Positions 17,842 to 22,096 of a stretch of DNA of 22,096 nucleotides are shown here, one piece after another. Position numbers and translations under genes: made by a program. Source of the DNA: a bacterium. Lineage in GTDB: Bacteria; Bacillota; Clostridia; Oscillospirales; Acutalibacteraceae. How positions within the stretch are numbered: the stretch's first letter is position 1; each line of letters begins with the position of its first letter. The notes under the pieces were generated by a model that made no database searches, had not been told where the DNA came from, and saw only the letters and a program-made list of their open reading frames with translations. The stretch is from positions 1 through 22,096 of the forward strand of contig JAHLBL010000008.1 of the NCBI GenBank assembly GCA_020625635.1, written 5' to 3'.

Positions 17842-18024
17842 TTACAGGAGATTTGTTACACCGCTGAGACTTGCGTTGGTCTGTACATTGGCACCTGTTC
17901 CGGTGGAGTTTACGCCTACAACACCGTTATCGATGGTGTTGGGATCTTCCTCGGAATAGCAGAGGATATCAGTCTTGGTGAGTTCTTCAACTGTAATTAC
18001 AGGAGATTTATATAAAGTTTTCAT
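17842..18024 (-). CDS. Small 60-residue peptide coupled to the secreted beta-helix protein
   Basis: No assigned function. The N-terminal part (1-24) reads MKTLYKSPVITVEELTKTDI, then LCYS. The rest (about 34-60) is low-complexity Gly/Asn/Ser/Thr with a hydrophobic end (SGVTNLL). There is no signal peptide or membrane segment, and one Cys (Cys22). I recall many short Ruminococcus/clostridial proteins of this kind (Y-x-SP-x-I-x-x-E then D-I/V), usually annotated hypothetical. A strong GGAGG site directly abuts the stop codon of the upstream 1024-residue protein; the gap is 14 nt, so translation is likely coupled. The leader-plus-Gly-rich-tail look resembles some peptide precursors, but no maturation enzyme is visible, so that idea is weak. 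Confidence 0.75.
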   Translation of the reverse strand: MKTLYKSPVITVEELTKTDILCYSEEDPNTIDNGVVGVNSTGTGANVQTNASLSGVTNLL

Positions 18025-18038
18025 ATGCTATCTCCTCC

Positions 18039-21000
18039 TTAACCTAAATTAGCGTAGCTTGTGCAGCAGCCGTCATACATATTGACGTCGCCTGCTCTTA
18101 CATACTTCGCGTAATGTGTAACGCCGCTGCTGTCTTTTACATAGAATCTTACTGCAACGCCCTGATCGGAAGGAATGTCGTTAACAGCGAGAGTTACATA
18201 CTTGTAAGCTGTGTCAGCCGAAGGATCGCCGTAGCCGCCGCCTACAACTGTGTTGGATGTGCCCTTGCAGTTAACCTTGACGATCTGAGCGCTGTTAGCA
18301 GGATCTGCCATAGCAGCGAAGCCGTCAGCAGCCGCGAAGTCGGGAGTATTTGTCTTGGAGGTCTTGCAGATCTCAAAGCCGTATTCCTGAGCATCAGCGA
18401 GTGTAGCTTTTTCAGCCTCCGCGATGAAGCGGATACCGATACCTGCTACGTCAGTCATAATAGCTTCCTTCTTCTGAACACCGAGGATTCTGCCCTTGGT
18501 GTAGTCGAGTGTGCCGGGGAGGTCAAACTTGTTGCCGTCCTGAGCAGCAGCCTGAGAAGCCTTGATGCCTGTGCCGATATTCTGGTTGAGCGGGTTAGTG
18601 TCTACCTGAACGGTATACATACCTGTCTGAGGATCCAGAGGAGCGGGCTCAAAGCCGGGAGCACAGTATGTCTCGGGAACTTCGTTCGAGAAGTTACCGC
18701 CGCTTACAAAGCCTGTGATAGTTCCGGGAGCAGTAGCGGAAGGTTTTGAACCCTTGTCGGTGTAAGAAGCAACAGCCTTACCTGCAGCTGATGTGAATGT
18801 ACCGCCTGTGATAGAAACTGTCGGAGCACCGCCGGGATAATTACAGTTATCAACGATAATAGCGTCGCCTGTCTCTCTTGTGCCGTTTCCGTAGAACTCG
18901 TAGTCGGTTGCGGGAACCTGAGTTCCTTTGAATGTACCGCCTGAGATCTTTACGTCACCTGACTTGATGTAGAGAGCCGATGTACCTGTGATATCACCGC
19001 CGGTAATTGTCAGCTTACCATCCTGCTGCTGATAGATAGCAGGAGAGTTCTCAGAAGTGATTATACCGCCGTTGATTTCGATCTCGTAGCCTTCGTTGCC
19101 AGCTGAACCGTTACTTGAGATACCGAAGGAATCAACTGTGCTGATCGTACCGTCGTTGAGAGTGAACTTTGAACCCTCTTCTACGATAAATACGCCGCAG
19201 GCTTCGCCTGTGCATTCAACAGCACCGCCGTTCATAGTAACGCTCGAGCCGCGGATGATGTCGATAGCCATATTGGTAGCGTTGATCGTACCGCCGTTAA
19301 TAGTTGCGGTTGAATTAGCGCCTGCAGTATAAATACCTACGGGAGCGTTGATCTCACCGTTTGCAAGAAGATTCGCGTCACCGCTGAGAACTACAACGCC
19401 GATGGAAGTAGCATTGATCGTTCCTGCAACATTAATAAGATTATCTGCATTTTTCTGAGCCTTAACACCTACCGCGCCTGAAACAACCGCGCCTTCGGAG
19501 ACAGTTACATTTCCTTCTTCTGTGAGGATAGCAGTATCGGCAGCAGAAACAGTCGCGCCGTTGTTGACGTTGATCTGAGAAAGACTACTTTCATTGTTCC
19601 AAACCGCAACGCCTGTACCTGTGGACTCGATTGTAACTCCAGATGAAATACTAAGCATGCTGTAGTTATCCAAAATACCCTTGGTACCTGTCATTTTACC
19701 GCCTGAACCTGTAATGTAAAGCCGGTTTCTGACTTCAAATTTCCACGGTGTAACCGTAACGGTCTTGTCGGATACATCGAGAGTAACGCTGTACTTAGTG
19801 TTCTCAATTTTTTCGTCGATTACTGTATCAGCTAATACAACGATTGTTTCATTATTATTAACCGCATTAAATGCATCCTTGAGGGACTCGTACTTTGTGT
19901 CGCCGATCTGAGCAACGTAGGGGATCGGAGCGAGAGTCTTCTTGCCGGTCTCGGCACTGTCTACCCACTTATAGCCGGCAGGAGCGTTCGTAAGATCAGC
20001 AGTGCTTGCAGCGACAAAGTTCTCTGCTGCGAGCTGAATGCCGGTGCCAAGCGCTACGTTTTCAACAGTACCGCTTACTACGGTAGCCTTCATCTGAGTG
20101 CTGTCTTCGCCGGCGGTTGTATAGCCGTACTTAACGGTACCGACAGTTGCGTTTCCGTCAACAGTCACGCTTGCAGAACCGCCGTGCAGATAAACATCAC
20201 CAACACTACCATTGTTGATATTAACGGTAGCCTTTGCGCCGGCCCAGATATCCTTGCCGCTCAAGCCGTCATCAGAATCAGAGGGAGTAGCGTTGTTTTG
20301 GAACACACAATTGTTGAAGTTACCAACAGCATTGCTGAACAGATATACAGCGCCTACATAGGTATAGCCCTTGAATTTCTTTACTGTAACATCTGTAAGA
20401 GTAACCTCAGCAGATTGGGTGGAACCGCCACCACTTGCCTGTGTCCAGATAGCATTCTCGGAAAGATTGTTACCGTCGAGTACTGTATTGCTGATTGTCA
20501 GCTTATGGTCTTTAGAACCATAGATGAACATACAATCAGCAGCCGCAGCTGTGGTTTTGAGCGTGTGTCCTCCGCCTGTAATAGTAACATCCTTATTGAT
20601 AACGATTCTTTCAGTTACATCGATATCATTCAGAAGCTCAATGGTGTCGCCGGACTGAGCAGCAGCGATAGCTGCCTGCAGGGTCTCGTACTTGGTTGTG
20701 CCGATCTGAGCTGCATAATTCAGATCACTTTGCTTTTCGGCATAAATACAGTTATAATACCATGTGTCATGTCCGGTAGGAGCAACATATACATTATAGT
20801 AACCGTCTTCACTAATCGGGTAATTGTTGTCTGTGCCGTCCGGATACCAATATTGTACAGTGGAGCCATCTGTCGAAGAAACTACCTTGATTGCATCGCC
20901 GCTATGAAGCGGAACATTCTGAATCCAATACTCAGATGTGTTATTTACATTCTGAGCCATCTTATAGTCTTCGCTGATACCCCAGCTATTCATGGTACCG

Positions 21001-21113
21001 ACAACATAATAGTCAGGGGAAGTCGCACTGGCTGTAACCGCCATTACGGACATCATGGAAACGACCATAAGTACCGCGAGAACTACGGACAGAACTTTTT
21101 TTGTCATTCTCAT
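18039..21113 (-). CDS. Large secreted beta-helix protein with N-terminal carbohydrate-binding-like domain
   Basis: A 1024-residue exported protein. Residues 1-30 are a signal peptide (basic MRMTKK, hydrophobic core, AVTASA before the cut). Residues 33-125 resemble small starch/glycogen-binding-like beta modules (YYVVGTMNSWG, then GYYNVYVAP). Two units start with a similar phrase (AQIGTTKYETLQAAI at about 135, AQIGDTKYESLKDAF at about 401) and lead into right-handed beta-helix-like repeats, with many TINGGTI / KISGGTF turns to about 840. A distinct C-terminal domain (about 874-1024) has GIRFIAEAEKATL and ends CCTSYANLG. I see no LPxTG anchor, dockerin or SLH repeats, and no catalytic motif. 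Likely a surface or secreted glycan-binding or adhesive protein. AAAGGAT lies about 12 nt before the ATG. Confidence 0.85.
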   Translation of the reverse strand: MRMTKKVLSVVLAVLMVVSMMSVMAVTASATSPDYYVVGTMNSWGISEDYKMAQNVNNTSEYWIQNVPLHSGDAIKVVSSTDGSTVQYWYPDGTDNNYPISEDGYYNVYVAPTGHDTWYYNCIYAEKQSDLNYAAQIGTTKYETLQAAIAAAQSGDTIELLNDIDVTERIVINKDVTITGGGHTLKTTAAAADCMFIYGSKDHKLTISNTVLDGNNLSENAIWTQASGGGSTQSAEVTLTDVTVKKFKGYTYVGAVYLFSNAVGNFNNCVFQNNATPSDSDDGLSGKDIWAGAKATVNINNGSVGDVYLHGGSASVTVDGNATVGTVKYGYTTAGEDSTQMKATVVSGTVENVALGTGIQLAAENFVAASTADLTNAPAGYKWVDSAETGKKTLAPIPYVAQIGDTKYESLKDAFNAVNNNETIVVLADTVIDEKIENTKYSVTLDVSDKTVTVTPWKFEVRNRLYITGSGGKMTGTKGILDNYSMLSISSGVTIESTGTGVAVWNNESSLSQINVNNGATVSAADTAILTEEGNVTVSEGAVVSGAVGVKAQKNADNLINVAGTINATSIGVVVLSGDANLLANGEINAPVGIYTAGANSTATINGGTINATNMAIDIIRGSSVTMNGGAVECTGEACGVFIVEEGSKFTLNDGTISTVDSFGISSNGSAGNEGYEIEINGGIITSENSPAIYQQQDGKLTITGGDITGTSALYIKSGDVKISGGTFKGTQVPATDYEFYGNGTRETGDAIIVDNCNYPGGAPTVSITGGTFTSAAGKAVASYTDKGSKPSATAPGTITGFVSGGNFSNEVPETYCAPGFEPAPLDPQTGMYTVQVDTNPLNQNIGTGIKASQAAAQDGNKFDLPGTLDYTKGRILGVQKKEAIMTDVAGIGIRFIAEAEKATLADAQEYGFEICKTSKTNTPDFAAADGFAAMADPANSAQIVKVNCKGTSNTVVGGGYGDPSADTAYKYVTLAVNDIPSDQGVAVRFYVKDSSGVTHYAKYVRAGDVNMYDGCCTSYANLG

Positions 21114-21356
21114 TTTGGAAATTCATCCTTTCTAAAAATTTTTTAATTATGAAATTAAAATAAAAAATTTAGAACCGCCTGTACAAACGACATCTGACCA
21201 CACATTTACTCATAAATTTCTCAATAAACGTATGCCGCCGCGACGGCGAACCGCCGCAACGTACCGAGGGACGAGCCCCCGAGGTTCATGTGTACACCTC
21301 ATTTACCAATCGGTGCATTAATTAAAATGCATCGGGTACAAACCCAATTTACACTT
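21114..21356 (-). promoter_or_regulatory. Long structured 5' leader of the secreted protein
   Basis: From the predicted start site (about 21356) to the ATG there are about 240 nt without a gene. On the minus strand I see GGGT/ACCC, TGCATT/AATGCA (about 21313-21332), GAGGT/ACCTC around 21276-21296, an imperfect GG-rich hairpin, and a GC-rich hairpin GCGGCG/CGTCGC (about 21238-21258) in otherwise AT-rich DNA. I cannot match it to a known riboswitch. It may control stability or translation. Confidence 0.45.
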
Positions 21357-21362
21357 TATCTA

Positions 21363-21391
21363 AGTTTAACACAAAAGTTAAAAAATTGCAA
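21363..21391 (-). promoter_or_regulatory. Sigma-A promoter of the secreted protein gene
   Basis: Minus strand TTGCAA (21386-21391), 17-nt spacer, TAAACT (21363-21368), with TGT just before the -10 (extended -10). It sits about 250 nt before the start codon. Confidence 0.7.
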
Positions 21392-21583
21392 CTTTTTTTG
21401 GATGAAATTTTGTACAAAAAATTGTGAAATTTTTATTATTTTCTACAATTCCGTTCGGCAGATTTTACAATAATTTTTTGCGGCTGATTGAGTGTTGACG
21501 ATTTTTGATGGTTTTTGCGTAAGTTTGAGCGCTTTTGATTATTACGCTTCACATCCCCGTTTTTAAATGGTATATAGGCTGTG
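21392..21583. other. AT-rich intergenic stretch, no gene seen
   Basis: Very AT-rich DNA between the secreted-protein promoter and the antitoxin RNA promoter. It has T and A runs and short scattered repeats of TTTTGAT/TTTTTGCG type. No reading frame with a ribosome site or stable hairpin with a T-run is apparent. A 61-codon plus-strand frame from 21288 has no support. Confidence 0.5.
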
Positions 21584-21611
21584 TTGACATTTTCTGTTCC
21601 TGTGCTATAAT
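21584..21611 (+). promoter_or_regulatory. Consensus promoter of the antisense antitoxin RNA
   Basis: Perfect TTGACA (21584-21589), 16-nt spacer, perfect TATAAT (21606-21611), preceded by TGTGC. It is the strongest promoter sequence in the window and drives no protein gene, which supports an RNA product. Confidence 0.88.
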
Positions 21612-21617
21612 ATATAT

Positions 21618-21712
21618 AGAAAACGGAGTTGCCCGAAGAAACGGTCAGCCCGGACTAATGATTATCTAATTCGATAACCGTCCTAAGGGCAATAGGGCGG
21701 TTATCTCTTTTT
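21618..21712 (+). ncRNA. Antisense RNA, putative type I antitoxin
   Basis: Predicted transcript of about 95 nt, from just after the consensus promoter to a T-run. It ends in an intrinsic terminator: stem GATAACCGTCCT / AGGGCGGTTATC (21673-21684, 21694-21705) with a 9-nt loop, then TCTTTTTG. It has no convincing reading frame. It is convergent with the toxin gene and complementary to that mRNA's last codons (21701-21712) and 3' region, the same geometry as RatA with txpA in Bacillus subtilis. The 5' part carries GCCCG twice (about 21631-21635 and 21648-21652), of unknown meaning. Function is inferred from position. Confidence 0.7.
21673..21712 (+). terminator. Intrinsic terminator of the antisense RNA
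   Basis: 12-bp stem with one G-U pair, 9-nt loop, and a TCTTTTTG tail on the plus strand. On the minus strand no T-run follows, so it acts for the plus-strand RNA only. Confidence 0.85.
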
Positions 21713-21766
21713 GTCAATTATGACGATTAAGAGAATAATTGTCATGTAAAGAAGAATCTCATACAC
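21701..21766 (-). CDS. Holin-like type I toxin peptide (21 residues)
   Basis: A tiny hydrophobic peptide starting at GTG 21764-21766, six nt after a strong GGAGGGG site (21773-21779). It reads VYEILLYM at the start (Val read as Met), then one membrane-spanning run rich in Ile/Leu, and ends with the charged IDKKR before TAA. This matches the Gram-positive putative holin-like toxin pattern ((M)xVYExLxLM..., hydrophobic helix, basic tail), related to TxpA/BsrG-type toxins that insert in the membrane. Its promoter and a structured leader of about 100 nt lie upstream, and a convergent antisense RNA covers its 3' end. Family match is by pattern; the arrangement supports it strongly. Confidence 0.78.
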   Translation of the reverse strand: MYEILLYMTIILLIVIIDKKR

Positions 21767-21872
21767 AGCAATCCCCTCCCGACACATATTCCCTCACGGG
21801 TTTATATGTAAACGAGGCTCTCAGTGCCTCGGCAGAAGGGCTAACCGCTTCCGTTGTTCGGACAACTCCTTA
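21767..21872 (-). promoter_or_regulatory. Structured 5' leader of the toxin mRNA
   Basis: The leader runs from about 21872 to the toxin start. Hairpins seen on the minus strand are GTTGT/ACAAC (about 21852-21865), CGAGGC/GCCTCG (about 21813-21831) and GTTTA/TAAAC (about 21801-21814); the last two share an edge and may be alternatives. Long folded leaders that limit ribosome access are common in type I toxin mRNAs. Confidence 0.55.
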
Positions 21873-21877
21873 CATTG

Positions 21878-21905
21878 ATTGTAACACAAATGTTCTAAAA
21901 GTCAA
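21878..21905 (-). promoter_or_regulatory. Promoter of the toxin gene
   Basis: Minus strand TTGACT (21900-21905), 16-nt spacer, TACAAT (21878-21883), with TGT before the -10. The -35 shares its first bases with the terminator stem of the upstream gene. Confidence 0.75.
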
Positions 21906-21926
21906 CCCCCGCCTGAGCGGGGGTTG
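21903..21926 (-). terminator. Terminator of the gene entering from the right
   Basis: 10-bp perfect stem CAACCCCCGC / GCGGGGGTTG with loop CTGA, 8 nt past the stop at 21935. On the minus strand ACTTTTAG follows, a short T-run. Confidence 0.75.
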
Positions 21927-21934
21927 TATCTTTA

Positions 21935-22096
21935 TTATTTCAGCTTGAGAACCGCGGTGGAATACGCGGGGAGCTTCAGGCTTTTGCCGTCAAGCGATAC
22001 GGAGTTGTTTTCCGCGTTGTCGGAGGCTATGAGCGTGCCGCGAAGCTCCGCGTCGCCGCTGAGCTCGACTGTGCGCTCCTCCTCCTGACTGAGGTT
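21935..22096 (-). CDS. C-terminal end of a probable GH13-type glycoside hydrolase (5' part outside window)
   Basis: Only the last 53 residues are in the window. They read as a small beta-sandwich end: TVELSGDAELRGTLIASDN, then SVSLDGKSLKLPAY and STAVLKLK before TAA. This is the usual close of the C-terminal beta domain of alpha-amylase-family (GH13) enzymes such as alpha-glucosidases, where an L-x-P-Y/A-x-x-x-V-L-x-L strand ends the protein. With so little visible, other beta-sandwich-ending glycosidases remain possible. The frame is open to the right edge. A terminator follows, then the toxin promoter. Confidence 0.65.
   Translation of the reverse strand, partial: NLSQEEERTVELSGDAELRGTLIASDNAENNSVSLDGKSLKLPAYSTAVLKLK

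Noticed and set aside
20184..21146. 320-codon plus-strand open frame
   Set aside because: Lies opposite the signal peptide, binding-like domain and first beta-helix of the secreted protein; no start signal and no domain logic.
21288..21473. 61-codon plus-strand frame in the leader region
   Set aside because: AT-rich, no ribosome site, and covers the minus-strand promoter and leader; composition looks random.
21739..21948. 69-codon plus-strand frame over the toxin locus
   Set aside because: Antisense to the toxin leader and start; no ribosome site, while the opposite strand has promoter, RBS and a family-like peptide.

Overview
The window looks like a chromosomal segment of an anaerobic Bacillota/Clostridia, most likely Oscillospiraceae (Ruminococcus-like). 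The reasons are a clostridial type II fatty-acid operon with the FMN enoyl reductase FabK, strong AGGAGG-type ribosome sites, frequent TTG starts, sigma-A promoters in AT-rich gaps, a carbohydrate-binding-like secreted protein, and a Gram-positive holin-like type I toxin. There are no rRNA or tRNA genes, no CRISPR array, no insertion sequences and no phage structural genes. The placement is inference from gene content, not from a marker gene.

Layout. 1-6092 (minus): fatty-acid operon, transcribed fabK-fabD-fabG-fabF-accB-fabZ-accC, with accC running off the left edge and a good promoter in front of fabK. 6252-6599 (minus): a small membrane-anchored BofC-like protein. 6846-9269 (plus): a class A penicillin-binding protein with a long acidic Gly-rich tail. 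9378-11887 (plus): homoserine dehydrogenase and aspartokinase, the former behind a structured leader whose closing helix would contain the start codon. 11949-12407 (minus): TspO-like membrane protein. 12688-14559 (minus): HtpG. 14732-17757 (plus): walJ/yycJ-like hydrolase, rlmH and rqcH, tightly packed. 17842-21113 (minus): a 1024-residue secreted beta-helix protein behind a leader of about 240 nt, followed by a coupled 60-residue peptide. 21584-21905: a compact type I toxin-antitoxin locus, with a 21-residue hydrophobic toxin on the minus strand and a convergent antisense RNA on the plus strand. 21935-22096 (minus): the C-terminal end of a probable glycoside hydrolase.

How the parts work together. 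The left third makes malonyl-CoA and elongates acyl chains; fabH and acpP are not in the visible operon. hom and lysC supply the aspartate pathway to threonine, methionine and lysine. The right-centre block concerns the ribosome and protein quality control (RlmH, RqcH, HtpG). The right end is the accessory part. The least explained elements are the type I toxin-antitoxin cassette, the hom leader RNA and the secreted protein/60-residue peptide pair.
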